Assembly (NCBI RefSeq): GCF_949987535.1
Contig: NC_080067.1
Coordinates: forward strand, 66,588,128 to 66,652,127
Direction: 5' to 3'
Source: Balaenoptera acutorostrata
Lineage: Eukaryota; Chordata; Mammalia; Artiodactyla; Balaenopteridae
Length of the DNA stretch: 64,000 bases
Made by a program: the position numbers and the translations under genes. Below, piece after piece: positions 24,470-36,904 of the stretch. The notes under the pieces were generated by a model. It was not told the DNA's origin and did not search any database. It saw only the letters and a list, made by a program, of their open reading frames with translations. Each line of letters opens with the position of its first letter. The stretch's first letter is position 1.

Positions 24470-27395
24470 CTTGGAAGAATTTTTTTTCTTGATATATCAT
24501 TTCTACTGAATGTTCCATTTAAAAATTTCCAACTTGTCCAACATATTCTCTTGACAAAATAATAGGAGCTGATTTCTTCCTTTTGGATGTGCCTCCTTGA
24601 TCTTTCCTCCTATTTTTATTTACCCTTAAGCTACTAACACCAAACACATTCTTGCTATTATTATTTTGAATAAACTTATCTGTGAGATCAATTAAGAATA
24701 AAAAAACCAAGAGATTTTATTTTGCCTTTGTTTATTCTTTCTCTATCGTTCTTCCTTTCTTTATAGAGATCCAAGTTTCTGACCTGCATCATTTTCCTTC
24801 TCCTTAAAGAACTTAACCATTTCTTGTAAACAAGTCTACCGGTGACAAATTCCCTCAATTTTTGCTTGTCTGAGGAAGTCCTTATTTCTCCTTCAAGTGT
24901 GAAGGATAATTTCACTGGACACAGAATATATAGGCTGATTTTTTTTCTTTCAACCCTTTATAAATATCTTACTCCACTCTATTCTTTTTTTTTTCTTGAA
25001 AATATGCAGTGTTTATTTTAACAGTCCACTCTTAAGTCTGATGTATTTCTTTTTTTTTTTAATTTGTTCACGACCCACTATTCTATTTTTTTTGACATCT
25101 TTATTGGAGTATAATTGCTTTACAATGGTGTGTAGGTTTCTGCTGTACAACAAAGTGAATCAGCTATACATATACATATATCCCCATATCTCCTCCCTCT
25201 TGCTTCTCCGTCCCACCCTCCCTATCCCACCTCTCTAGGTGGTCACAAAGCACTGAGCTGATCTCCATGTGCTATGTGGCTGCTTCCTACTAGCTATGTC
25301 TGATGTATTTCTTATCCTTGCTCCTCTATAGATAAGGTGTTTTTCCCTTGTAGCTTTTTTCAAGACTTTTTTTGTCTTTGGTTTCCCGCAGTTTTAATAT
25401 GACTCAAAAAATTTTTGACATTTATCCTGCTTTTGGTATACCCTGAACTTCCTGGTTCTATAATTTGGTGTATGTCATTAATTTTGGAAATATCTTGGCC
25501 ATTATTACTTCAAATATTTCTCTTGCCTCTTTCTTTCTTCTCCTTGTAGTATTCAAATGATGCATATATTACACCTTTTAAAATTGTCCCACAATTCTCA
25601 GATATTATGTTCTGTTTGTTTTCATTATTTCTCTTTGCATTTCAATTTGGGAAGTTTCCACTGACATAAGTTCAAGGTCACTGTTTCTTTTCTCAGCTGT
25701 GTCCAGTCTACCCTGAGTCCATCAAATGCATTCCTCATTTCTGTTACAATATTTTTGATTCCTGGCATTTTCTTTTGATTTTTTTTCTTAGAGTTTCCAT
25801 CTCTCTGCTTACATTACCCATATGTTCTTGCATGTCACCTACTGCTCCATTAGGGCCCTTAACATATTAGTTACTTTAAATTCTAAACCTGGTAATTCCA
25901 AAATTTGTGTCATATTTCAGTCTGGTTCTGATGCTTGCTTTTTCTCTTCAGACCATGCTTTTCTTGTCTTTCAGCACGCCCTGTAATTTTTTTTGGTTAA
26001 ATGCCAGGCATAATGAGTCACAGAACAGGAACTGAGGTGAACAAAACTTTCACGTGAGGTTTTATGTTAGCCTGGCTAGGAGGCAGGCTGTGTTCAATGT
26101 CTGCAGTAGCTACAGGTGCCAGAGGCTTCAGTTCCCTCTAGTGTCCTTGCTTTGTTTTTTCTCCTTTTGTCTTTGGGTTTCCCTAAGAACTCCTTAATCA
26201 GAGTCTGTGTCTTGCAGCTCTTTCAGTTGTAACCTGGTTATTATACAGGAGCCCTGGTGACATGGCAGTAGGGTGTGGGCGAGGGAAAGCATTCTATAAT
26301 CTTAGGATTAAATCTCGGTCTTTCAGTGGGTCTGTGTCCCTCAGAAGTGTTTCTTAGCTTTTTTTTTTTTCTTCCCTTACGTGAAACAGGAAGACTAGAG
26401 TTGGCTAACTGCCCTTCCCCCGGGACAGAAAAGGCTCTGGCAAAGTTTCCCTTAGAGTGCTGGCCTTTGGTAGGGAGAAAAGACAGCTCTGGGCCTATTT
26501 CAGAATGGTTTCTTTTTTCCTCCTCCTGCCCCAAAATGTGAGGGAATTTTTCTTGGATTTTCACTCTGAGAACTTGGTGGTGTCCTTGGAGGAAAAACCT
26601 ATGAAAATGTGGGGTTCCCCCTAACACTGGGCCCTCCCCATCAAGCTAGTCCACACGCAGCCTCTAGTAATTTGTCTAAATTCCCATTTAAGTGTCCCTA
26701 TCAGCTGATGGCTCCCGCAGCTTCTGCTCTAGGTTAGCTGACCTTGGCTGGGATTTGCTGTCTTCACTTGCCTGCCCAGATTTCAGGGTGGTGGTTTGCC
26801 TTGTGGCCTCAGTTCTCTGATGGGTCTAAAATTCATTGATTTTTATTTTGTTCAGATTTTTACTTGCTTTTTGGGTGTGAGTAACAACTTCTATGCTCTT
26901 TGCATGTTGGAGCTGAGCTGTTTGTTTTTCAAATTCCAATTGTAAAACTTCACCACGTCCACTGACTCTCCCTTATCCTTTAGCTGCTCCAGGGGAGGAG
27001 GCACTAGAGCAGGAACTCTAGGTTCTGAAGTGAACATACGGGGGCCCCACCAGGAGCAAAACATAGCTCTTTTCTGACTTCTCAGAAGCTGGAAACACTT
27101 TTCCTTTGGTTGTTTACAAGGGAAGCTCATTGAGGATCTGTGTTCTGTTAGGATTTCTGTGGTTGTCAAATCACTCTTGTTATTTTCCCTTTTCTGATGA
27201 TCCTTTTCTGTGTTGCTTCATCTAACGTAGAGATTCTGGAGCACAGTGTCTGAGAACCAAGAAGTGCATCAAATCCCAGCCACTCCAATTCAGCCACTGC
27301 TGGGGTCTGGCGAGATAGACAGACGCAGCTGGTTTCTAGTAGGACTGCCTTGATGTTTTCTAAGAGTTCTAAAGTTTTTATTTTCCTATTCACAT
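24470..27395 (-). mobile_element. Old L1/HAL1-lineage element with nested insertion
   Basis: Long T-rich sequence that reads on the minus strand as L1-lineage coding remnants (EGEIRTSSDKQKLREFVTGR, 24,688-24,915), continuing through blocks typical of old L1/HAL1 elements. A younger L1 3' end is nested at 25,052-25,296. Boundaries and family are approximate. Confidence 0.6.
25052..25296 (-). mobile_element. Young, 5'-truncated L1 with probable 3' transduction
   Basis: The L1 3'UTR (complement GACATCTTTATTGGAGTATA to GCTGCTTCCTACTAGCTA) is followed on the minus strand by A8, then 25 unique bases (25,061-25,085), then a second A tract. The whole is bounded by the target duplication GTCTGATGTATTTCTT (25,036-25,051 and 25,297-25,312). 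Confidence 0.85.
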
Positions 27396-27401
27396 TTTTT
27401 A

Positions 27402-27752
27402 AAATAGATTTTTTAAATTAGTTAATTAATTAATTAATTAATTGGCTGCGTTGGGTCTTCGTTGCTGTGCATGGGCTTTTCTCTAGTTGTGGTGAGCGGG
27501 GGCTACTCTTTGTTGCAGTGTGTGGGCTTCTCATTGCAGTGGCTTCTCTTGTTGCGGAGCACAGGCTCTAGGTGTGTGGCCTTCAGTAGTTGTGGCACAT
27601 GGGCTCAGTTGTTGTGGCTCGTGGGCTCAGTAGTTGTGGCTCGCGGGCTTAGTTGCTCCACGGCATGTGGGATCTTCCCGGACCAGGGCTTGAACCCGTG
27701 ACCCCTGCATTGGCAGGTGGATTCTTAACCACTGCGCCATCAGGGAAGCCCC
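27402..27752 (-). mobile_element. CHR-type SINE (long form)
   Basis: Complement orientation, with a TTAATTAATTAATTAATTAA tail variant and a GCGCCATCAGGGAAGCCCC head. The body has extra TAGTTGTGGCTCG modules. The target duplication was not resolved. Confidence 0.9.
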
Positions 27753-28034
27753 ATGGCATTGGCTTTGACAAATACTTGCCTCCTAGAAGCTTTATCAGTA
27801 AGATGAAGAGATGTGCAGTAGCCAGTCTTCCACTGGACAGAGCAGGAGTGGCCTGCGTGGCTATCAGGGTTCGGCCCAGAGGAGACTCCACAACCCTCTG
27901 GAAACATCTCCCCCTCTCTCAACTGTCTTTAAAAACCTTCGCAAAACTTTCCCTCACCCGCTGTGTTACAAAGATCTAACTAAAATAGACCTCCCTATAG
28001 TTTCTACCCAAAGGTAAAAAAAAAAAAAAAAGTC

Positions 28035-28575
28035 CCATTCCTTTTTCACATAAAAACAGTGCAATTGAGAAATGCAAATCAAAACTACAAAGAGGCATCA
28101 CCTCACCCCAGTCAGAACGGCCATCATCAAAAAATCCACAAACAGTAACTGCTAGAGAAGGTGTGGAGGAAAGGGAACCCTCCCGCACTGTTGGTGGGAA
28201 TGTAAACTGGCACAGCCACTATGGAGAACAGCATGAAGGCTCCCCAGGAAGCTAAAAATAGAGCTACCATACGATCTAGCAATCCCACTCTTGGGCATAT
28301 ATCCAGAGAAAAACATGGTTCAAAAGGATACATGCACCCCAGTGTTCACTGTAGTGCTGTTCACAATAGCCAGGACATGGAAGCAACCCAAATGTCCATC
28401 AACAGACGAACGGACAAAGAAGATGAGGTACATATATCAATGGAATATCACTCAGCCACTAAAAAGAACGAAACAATGCCATCTGCAGCAACGTGGATGA
28501 AACCGGAGACCATCATACTAAGTGAAGTCAGACAGAGAAAGACAAATATCACATATGACTCATATGCAGAATCTG
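28035..28575 (+). mobile_element. L1 ORF2 3'-end fragment
   Basis: Typical L1 C-terminal ORF2 blocks: GAGAAATGCAAATCAAAACT, TGTTGGTGGGAATGTAAACT, CAACGTGGATGAAACC, AAGTGAAGTCAGACAGAG. Frames are broken. It is 5'-truncated and also lacks most of its 3'UTR. Confidence 0.85.
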
Positions 28576-28579
28576 CTTG

Positions 28580-30225
28580 ACCCAAAAGGCTGGGGAGGTG
28601 AAGCCTCTTAAGCAGGAGCTATTGTTTCCTTTCAAAGCAGGGGATGGAGGGATCTGCTGAGAACCGAGAAGAGAGAGCCCTCACAACCCCTGGCCTCTGC
28701 TTCCTCTGTGGCTGCCCCAGCCAGATTTCCTCATCTCACCTGTTCCTTTTCTCGTCCAAAGTCACATGCAGGACCCATTACATAATGTATGGATCCACTG
28801 CAAAATGAAAATGCAGGGCCCCTTTTAAAATGTTATTAAGAATTTTAAGATGCCTCCATGGGGTATTAAACCAAATATGGACCCTTCTGAGCTCAGGGCC
28901 CTGTGCAACTGCCCAGGTCACATGCCTGGGAAATGGGTCCTGGTCTCATGACTCGTGTGTGTGTCAGGTCAGGAGCTGGATCTGAGTCTTCTGCTCATGA
29001 AGGTGCTACACAAGGTCAGTTACTGGAGGCCCTGGAGCAGCCAGACAGGCATCGGCAGGCAGACGTGACTCTGAGAACTGGTCGATACTTCACCTTCTGG
29101 CCCTGCTTCTCCATCTGTAACAGGGATCATGATACCCTCTCACATTTTTAATCCCTCTAGAATGTGCACTGAATGTGAAGTGAGGAAGGAATCTGATTCT
29201 TTTTTAATCCTCTAAAATAGTACACTTTGAAGACTGTTACCTATCCCAACCTTTCAGATAAGCTCAATGGGTCTGATCAGATTTATTATATAATACATCT
29301 TGATTTCTACTTTTCTCAGTTATCAGCACCACCTTGATAATCTTCTGGTACTCCATTAACTCAACAGATAATTATTTAGCAGAATATAAAATAGTGATTA
29401 TCATGGTATTGAAATGTTATTACTAGAAAACACAGAAGAGAAATATGTAGAAATGCTAATACTTATATTAGGAGAATGAGCTTATGACTGACTTTGTTTT
29501 CCATCTCTTGTATTTTCCAAGTTTGTAATGTATTCATATTATTTCTATATTTAAAAAAATATTACTGATGCCTATCATGAAGAAAATAATGCCAGGTAAT
29601 ATATATGGGAAAATAAAAAGAAAGAAACTACCAGGTGCTTGATTCCCAGGAGCTTTCCAGGTATTGAGAGAATAAATTACAATGTGAGGTAATATTTAGC
29701 TAACATTTCACAAGTAAAGAATCTACATCTTCAAAAATGTTGCAGGCATTGAGTTACAGTCACTGAAATAGCTAGCTGATCTCTCCACGACAATTTTAAC
29801 TCAAGAGTATGCCAATGTGGATAGTTAGCCTATCCTTTTCGGAAAGATACTGTGGAAAGGAACCTTCAATTTACCTTAGAACTTCCTCCATTTTTGCCTT
29901 ATTTCCCACTAATTCGTGGCATACGTTGTGCTCTCCTAATCAACTGGCCTATTTTGAGATTGACTTTTTTGTTTTTTTTAACTATCGCATTCTAAATGAA
30001 TTTAATTACTGTGCCATGCTCAGGGACAGTTCTAAGTTTTGTAGGGCTTGAAACAAAAACAGTTTGGGAGCCCACTTTAAGATGAGTACAAAATTGGGTA
30101 CAGGATCTTCAAAGAGGTTCATGCAAGAGAAGGGCCTGAAGCTTTAGTTCATTACCTTCAAGGTACACCTCGCTCTGGTCATGGTCCCCAAATGAATTTT
30201 TCTCTATAAAGTCACTTGACTTACA
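28580..30225. other. Intron DNA without clear element
   Basis: MCCC1 intron 7. A faint MIR-like piece is possible at about 29,060-29,150; the rest was not assigned. Confidence 0.4.
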
Positions 30226-30230
30226 GGTTT

Positions 30231-30238
30231 ATATATAT

Positions 30239-30275
<37 letters not shown>

Positions 30276-30276
30276 T
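30231..30276 (+). repeat. (TG)n microsatellite
   Basis: AT/GT tract leading into about 16 uninterrupted GT units; likely polymorphic. Confidence 0.95.
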
Positions 30277-30414
30277 GTATTTAACACAAAATCTATGAAA
30301 CAAGAAGCATCTATAATCAATATCTTATTTTAAGCAATACACATGAAAATAAAATTCCTGATAATAAAATAAATTAGAAATCCACATAGTATCTGCTATA
30401 GTGGTACCCAGAGA

Positions 30415-30700
30415 AGCAGTTCGGTGTGGTCACTTAGAGTGTGAATTCTGGAGTCAAACTGCCTGGATTCAAATCCCAGCTTCACCACTTCCCAGCTGGG
30501 AGACCTCAGGCAAGTCAGATGACCACTCTGTTGCTCAGTATTTTCACCTGAACAATGGGAACAGGGTCCACCTAATGGGATTGTTGCAGGAATTAGACTA
30601 GAAATAGAAGGATAGCAAGATTATTACTTAGTATATGTAAAATACTTAGAACCTGGCACATGGTTAAGTGTAATACAAGGGTGAGCTATTAGTATATTTG
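30415..30700 (+). mobile_element. MIR SINE
   Basis: GGAGTCAAACTGCCTGGATT, CAAATCCCAGCTTCACCACT and ACCTGGCACATGGTTAAGTG; nearly full length. Confidence 0.88.
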
Positions 30701-30852
30701 TTAACATATCACTCACAATTCAATTTGGCTAACTATTACCATTTTCTGAGCATCTCAAATGATGCTTTATCTGTAAGATAAAGCTTAGTTTCTTACAAGA
30801 ATTTTTTTTTATTTTGAAAACTCTAAATTCCATCAACAAGAAATGAATTGAG

Positions 30853-31154
30853 GACTTCCCTGGTGGCGCAGTGGTTAAGAATCCGCCTGCCAATGCAGGG
30901 GACACGGGTTCGAGCCCTGGTCCGGGAAGATCACACATGCCGCGGAGCAACTAGGCCCAGGCGCCACAACTACTGAGCCTGCGCTCTGGAGCCCGCGAGC
31001 CACAACTACTGAGCCCACGTGCCACAACTACTGAAGCCCGGGCGCCTAGAGCCCATGCTCCGCAACAAGAGAAGCCACTGCAATGAGAAGCCCGCGCACC
31101 ACAACGAAGACCCAACGCAGCCAAAAATAAATAAATTAATTAATTAAAAAAAAT
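30853..31154 (+). mobile_element. CHR-type SINE (long form) next to MCCC1 exon 7
   Basis: Head GACTTCCCTGGTGGCGCAG, full body and AAATAAATTAATTAATTAAA tail. The tail ends about 25-30 bp from the exon 7 splice donor (31,182). Only a weak target duplication (about TTGAG) is visible, suggesting decay or an atypical insertion. Confidence 0.92.
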
Positions 31155-31182
31155 TTGAGTTGGAAAAAAAAGCTGAACCCAC

Positions 31183-31304
31183 CTTGGTGTGTCCACAAAC
31201 TTCTCAATCAGCATCGCATCATCATTGAAAGACTTCTTAGCTTCTCTCCGCGCTGATTCTAACTGCTCTTGAAATTCTTTTTCGGATCTAATGATCCTCA
31301 TACC
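31183..31304 (-). CDS. MCCC1: MCCC1 coding exon 7
   Basis: The exon encodes residues 214-253 plus two bases of Arg254. It starts [18 protein letters not shown] and ends [13 protein letters not shown], the ATP-grasp stretch with the conserved (L/I)IEK(F/Y) motif. The acceptor is CCATCTTAG and the donor GTGGGTTC. A full-length CHR SINE ends about 25-30 bp beyond this donor. Confidence 0.97.
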
Positions 31305-31356
31305 CTAAGATGGAAAGATAGTTACGACTACAACATAAGTAAAACAAATTAGACTA

Positions 31357-31542
<186 letters not shown>

Positions 31543-31914
31543 TTAGAATAAAAAAACCAAGATGCCCCAAATCTATGAATTATTTCATACAAGGGAAACA
31601 CAAATACTTCCTAGTATATAAAATACAATGGAACTTTAAAAATAAAACATTCCATAGGTAAAAGGACTATAGTCTGAGACAACAAATATTAATACAAATG
31701 TTAAAATATCTATTAGTTTTCTCAATCCAGTTTTCATGTGGTAGCTCATTCCACCTTGTTTTTAATCCCCCAAAACTGATTAACACATTGATTAGAAACA
31801 CTAATTAGTTGAATATTTTCTGTAACTCACTGTAGTGGCAAATAAATAACTTTTGCCTATGATGACAAAAGGGTATAATTAACATGTCTATTATAGTTAA
31901 AACAAACCATTTCA

Positions 31915-32079
<165 letters not shown>

Positions 32080-32284
32080 CTAGAAAGGAGAAATGAAAGG
32101 ATAAACCTTCTAGTGCTCCACTGGCAGACTCTGATGCAGGGGATGGAATCTTCCTCTGGGGAGGTCTCTCCCTATACTGGTGATAGGTATACTGTGGTCT
32201 CTATCAGAATATGTTTCTAAAGAGAGGTTTCTTTAGAACTTTAATACTAAAGTTCTAAAGCCTTACCCAAACCAGAAAAATCTG

Positions 32285-32777
32285 TATTTCTTTTCATTAT
32301 GGTAATACACACATCAAATTTACCATTTTAACCACTGTTCAGTGCATAGTTCAGTGGCATTAAGTACATTCACAATGTTGTGCAACCATTACCATCATCC
32401 ATCATCCCCCAAAGAAACTCTATACCTATTAAATAGTAATTCCCCATTCCCTGATAACCTCTATTTTACTTTCCATCTCTATGAATCTGCCTATTCTCCG
32501 TACCTGATAAAAGTGGAATCATACAATATTTGTCCATTTGTCTCTGGCTTATTTTATTTAGCATGGTGTTTTTCAAGGTTGATCCATGTATCAGAATTTC
32601 ATTCCTTTTTATGGCTGAATAATGATCCACTGCAGGTATATTCCACATTTTGTTCATCCATTCATCTGTTGATGGACGTGTGGATTGTTTCCATCTTTTG
32701 GCTATTGTGAATAATGCCACTATGAACACTGGTGTTCAAATACCTGTTTGAGTTCCTGCTTTAAATTCTTTTAGGTA
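32285..32777 (-). mobile_element. L1 3'-end fragment (target of the mariner)
   Basis: Complement of L1 3'UTR and ORF2 end: CAGTGGCATTAAGTACATTC, AAGTGGAATCATACAATATT, CCACATTTTGTTCATCCATT. The mariner at 32,778 interrupts its end. Confidence 0.8.
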
Positions 32778-34054
32778 TTGGGTTGGCCAAAAAGTGCCTT
32801 TGGTTTTTAAGTAAAAATAAAAGACACACTTTTCATTTTCACCGTGAACTTCATTGAACAACGTATTCACTCTTTTGTTCCACTACCTTCTGCCATTTTT
32901 CAGGCAACTTCGTAATTCCATCTTCCCAAAACTTTTTGAGCAAAGAACTTTTCCAGGTGCCTTTTACAGTCTTCCAGGGAAATGAAATTTTTTCCATTAA
33001 GAGAATTTTGTAAAGACTAAAATAAATGGAAATCCGAAGGTGCAATGTCTGGTGAATATGGTGGATAAATCAGAACTTCCCAGCCAAGCTGTAACAGTTT
33101 TTGCCTGGTCAACAAAGAAACATGTGGTCTTGCGTTATTCTGACGGAAGATTATGCATTTTCTGTTGACCAATTCTGGATGCTTTTCATCGAGGGCTGCT
33201 TTTAGTTGGTCTAATTGGGAGCAGTACTTGTTGGAATTAATCGTTTGGTTTTCCAGAAGGAGCTCATAATAGAGGACTCCCTTCCAACCCCACCATATAT
33301 ACAACATCACCTTCTTTGGATGAAGACCGGCCTTTGGTGTGGTTGGTGGTGGTTCATTTCACTTGCCCCACGATCTCTTCCGTTCCACATTATTGTACAG
33401 TATCCACTTTCCATCACCCGTCACAATTTGTTTAAAACACTGAACATTTTTGTTACGTTTAGGTAGAGAATCACATGTGAAAATATGTTCAGGAAGGTTT
33501 TTTTTGCTTAACTTATGTGGAACCCAAATATCAAAGCGATTAACATAAGCAAGCTGGTGCAAATGATTTTCAACGCTTGGTTAGGATATTTTGAGTATGC
33601 CGGCTATCTCCCGCGTGGTATAATGTTGATTGTTCTCAATTAATGTCTTGATTTGATCGCTATCAACTTCAACTGGTCTACCCGACAGCGGAGCATCGTC
33701 CAGCGAGAAATCTCCAGCACAAAGTTTCGCAAACCACTTTTGACACGTTCGATCAGTCACAGCACCTTCTCCATACACTGCACAAATCTTTTTTTTGCGT
33801 TTCAGTTGCGTTTTTACCATTCTTGAAATAATAAAGCATAATATGCCGAAAATGTTGCTTTTTTTCTTCCATCTTCAGTATTAAAATGGCTACACAAAAA
33901 TTCACCAATTTTGATAAGTCTTTTTTAAGTGCACGCTGATATGACAGCTGTCACATACAACCTAACAAAATTGCTTCAAATGAAGTTAAAGACAACTAAG
34001 TGCTACTAGAGCCACCTTACAGAAAAAACCGAATGAAACTTTTGGCCAGCCCAA
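32778..34054 (-). mobile_element. Nearly full-length mariner transposon (dead)
   Basis: It is 1,277 bp between TA dinucleotides, the size expected for Tc1/mariner elements. The ends are inverted repeats: left TTGGGTTGGCCAAAAAGT, right (complement) TTGGGCTGGCCAAAAGTT. The minus strand encodes a mariner transposase in pieces: an N-terminal helix-turn-helix part (33,581-33,820), a middle with VTGDGKW (33,359-33,562), a catalytic part with RQNNARPH and YSPDIAPSD (33,017-33,310), and a shifted C-terminal part ending EYVVQ (32,851-33,045). In-frame stops occur at 33,581-33,583 (TAA) and 33,359-33,361 (TGA) and after APSDFHLF near 33,015; a frameshift follows. The second catalytic Asp is Asn. Confidence 0.93.
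33017..33820 (-). pseudogene. Mariner transposase pseudogene
   Basis: This is a DD34D-type transposase remnant. Its first two stops are simple in-frame substitutions, since the reading frame continues beyond each (ILKIS stop PSVENHLHQL; RSWGK stop NEPPPTTP). The first and third catalytic Asp remain (TGD, YSPD). The second sits at 33,137-33,139 and reads AAT (Asn) in QNNARPH. The C-terminal piece to 32,851 is in another frame. Confidence 0.9.
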
Positions 34055-34496
34055 TATACACGAAATGTCAAGTAATATCAGCAAGTAGGAGTAAAGGGCT
34101 TCAGAGTGGTAAGGGGAGTGGGCGGTTGTTTGTAGTGTCTCCATATAAAGCTGGCCTAGAACTGAAGCCACGTATCCAAAAGCTGAAAAGAGCACCCTAG
34201 CATAATACTAACTCATTTAGCTTCAGGTCACTATCTGCAGATGTCACCTTTCCAGAAAAAAAGCTAAGAAGCAAACAAAAGGTCATAGAGTACTAAAGTC
34301 TATATATACTTCAGTGAAAGAGGACCCCCCTCATATTTTAACCTAACCACTTGCAACTTAGAGTTTTAAGAAATTTATTTACTTGGCTTTCTAGGCCACA
34401 GAAGAGGAAAATCAGTAACTGAATGACAGCAAGACTGCTAAGAGAAACATGCTGACAGTGAAAAGGGTGGAAACAGAGGAAAGCAAAAAGGCTTAA

Positions 34497-34827
34497 GGGC
34501 TTCCCTGGTGGCGAGGGCTTCCCTGGTGGCGCAGTTGTTGAGAGTCTGCCTGCCAATGCAGGGGACGCGGGTTCGCGCCCTGGTCTGGGAAGATCCCACA
34601 TGCCACGGAGCAACTAGGCCCGTGAGCCACAATTACTGAGCCTGCGCGTCTGGAGCCTGTGCTCTGAAACAAGAGAGGCTGCGATAATGAGAGGCCCGCG
34701 CAACGCGATGAAGAGAGGCCCCCACTTGCCGCAACTAGAGCCCTCGCACAGAAACGAATACCCAACACAGCAATCAATCAATCAATCAATCAATAAATAA
34801 AAAAAAAATTAAAAAAAAAAAAAAAAA
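34497..34827 (+). mobile_element. CHR-type SINE with duplicated head
   Basis: The first 17 bases GGGCTTCCCTGGTGGCG occur twice in tandem (34,497 and 34,515) before a normal body and an (ATCA)n plus A tail. The target duplication AAAAAGGCTTAA (34,485-34,496 and about 34,828) lies outside the duplicated head. Confidence 0.92.
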
Positions 34828-35264
34828 AAAAGGCTTAAATGGTTTAGTGAGGAATAAGGCAACTCTCCAACTTCAATAGTTCTGAGGGCATTTTTGTTCT
34901 TTTAAAATAATAATTAAGTATGTTTAATTATAACCAAGAGAATGTAAAAATAAAAAGCTTATCCAACCCTATTTCAAAATAGTTATGTCCAAAGGACATT
35001 TCAAAATAAAAGCAGTAGCTTCAGATGTCTGGGAAACTCACGTGAATAGAAAAACCCACATCTTAGTGACAGCAAACAGCAAAATGCTAGATAGTGAATA
35101 AAATGCTAAATAATCACATTTTGATGTCAGCCTGGAGTTTTGCTCCTTTTAAACCAAAGTTTAATTTTAGTCATTTTTCATGAAATGTCAAATATTATTT
35201 ATATTAGGCAAAGTAAAAGAGGCCTACATCCCAGTCCTCCCTAGTTTTTTAACAGCTTTTTTAA

Positions 35265-35800
35265 AGGTATGCTTTACAATGCATAACATTCACTCATTTC
35301 CAGTTTGATGAATTTAGCAAATTTATACAACTGTGCTATAACTGGACTATAAATATTATCCGGATTTAGAACACTTCTACCAGAAGTTCTTATGTACCCA
35401 TGTGCATAAATGATTAATCCTTGCTCACAGAACCAGGCAACTACTGACCTGCTTTTTCTCTCTATAATTTCGCCTCTTTTAGAAGTCTCATACAATGGAA
35501 TCATATAGTCCATAGCCTTATATGTATGGCTTCTTAAACTTAGCATAATTTTCTGTGGTTCACCCACAAACGAAAAATGAAATACTGATGCATGCCACAA
35601 CATGGACGAATACAGCACATTTGTTTACAGATTGTATGGATATATCATATTTTGTTTTTTATTAATTTGGATTTTTCCCAGTTTTTGGCTATTATGAGTA
35701 ATGCTGTTATAAACATGCATGTACAAGTCTTCATTAATTTTTCTCAGCAATGTTTTATAGTTTTCAGTACATAGGTCTTGAACTGCTTTTGCTAACTTTA
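35265..35800 (-). mobile_element. L1 3'-end fragment
   Basis: Complement of L1 sequence, with AATGGAATCATATAGTCCAT and TTTGGCTATTATGAGTAATG blocks. Old and diverged. Confidence 0.65.
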
Positions 35801-36456
35801 TTACTAAGTATTTGATTTTCTTTGATGTTATTACAAATGTAACTGTTTCCTTAATTTCATTTTCAAAGTGTTGGTTGCTAGCCTCCTTTCTTTTGGAACA
35901 GATACTTAATTTGACAGAACCCTGATTAACTAGATAAATACTCTCCCTTCATAACTAAGAAGAAAAGCAGCTGTCTCCTTGCAAAAAATAATATTCAAAC
36001 ACATTATGGGAATGGCCTCAAGAAGTTTAACTAATTTCTCTTAGGGTGAACACTTTAATATATCCAAACCACAGTATCCTCGAGCATTTGAATGGATTAA
36101 AAAGGAAATCTAACAATACTACTATTACCAGCAGGCTAATTCCAAGCCATCAGGCATGTATCTAGCTGCCAATTCACCCTGGTGGATCACAGGATTGTAA
36201 GCCTGTTTAGATTGTTCATCCCATAGTACTAATACGCCTTTAACAATAAAGACAGAAAACTGGCATCATCTCCTACCCTTAAATCTCTGCCAAAATAATT
36301 TCTTCCATGTTTTTAGTTTGTGTCTATTCTGCTCTGTGCTTGTTCAAGCATATGCACAGGTCCAAAGTTGTTGTTGTTGTTATTAGCTCTGTCTTCAGCA
36401 AAAATGAGATGTGTCCTTTCCGTGGTGGAGGGGACAAGCCATACTCTTCAAATTCT

Positions 36457-36602
36457 TTTTTTTTTTTTTTTTTTTTTAACATTTTTTAATTTTGGCCGCA
36501 TTGCGTGGCTTGCAAGATCTTAGTTCCCCGACCAGGGATCAAACCTGGGCCCCCGGCAGTTTAAGTCTGGAATCCTAACCACTGGACCACCAGGGAACTC
36601 CC
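36457..36602 (-). mobile_element. CHR-type SINE (short form)
   Basis: Complement orientation: T tail of over 20, GGCCGCATTGCGTGGCTTGC to CCACTGGACCACCAGGGAAC. TCAAATTCTT-like repeats surround it, so the exact ends are uncertain. Confidence 0.87.
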
Positions 36603-36904
36603 TCAAAAATTCTTTTTTTTTCAAATTCTTATTACCAAGAATTTCCTACCCACATCTGTGATTCTTATGACATTTGGATTTCCTTTTGGTCAACCACATA
36701 GATGACCAGTATTTAGTTAAATAACTTGCTATATTCATTAAAGTTACTTGTCAGTGATTTTGAAACATCTCGAACAAAGTTATTCATTCCTGGTGGCACA
36801 TTAAAAGAAACTGGAGCACTTTTACAAAACATTCATGTTCAGGAGCTAATCCAGATAACTAAGGGGATCAGTGAGGTCTGGCAAAAGCTTTTCACTAAAG
36901 AATA

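Noticed and set aside
26241..26627. A 128-codon minus-strand frame with an overlapping plus-strand one
   Set aside because: It lies in the old L1/HAL1-lineage region; no ORF1 or ORF2 motif and no other family recognised.
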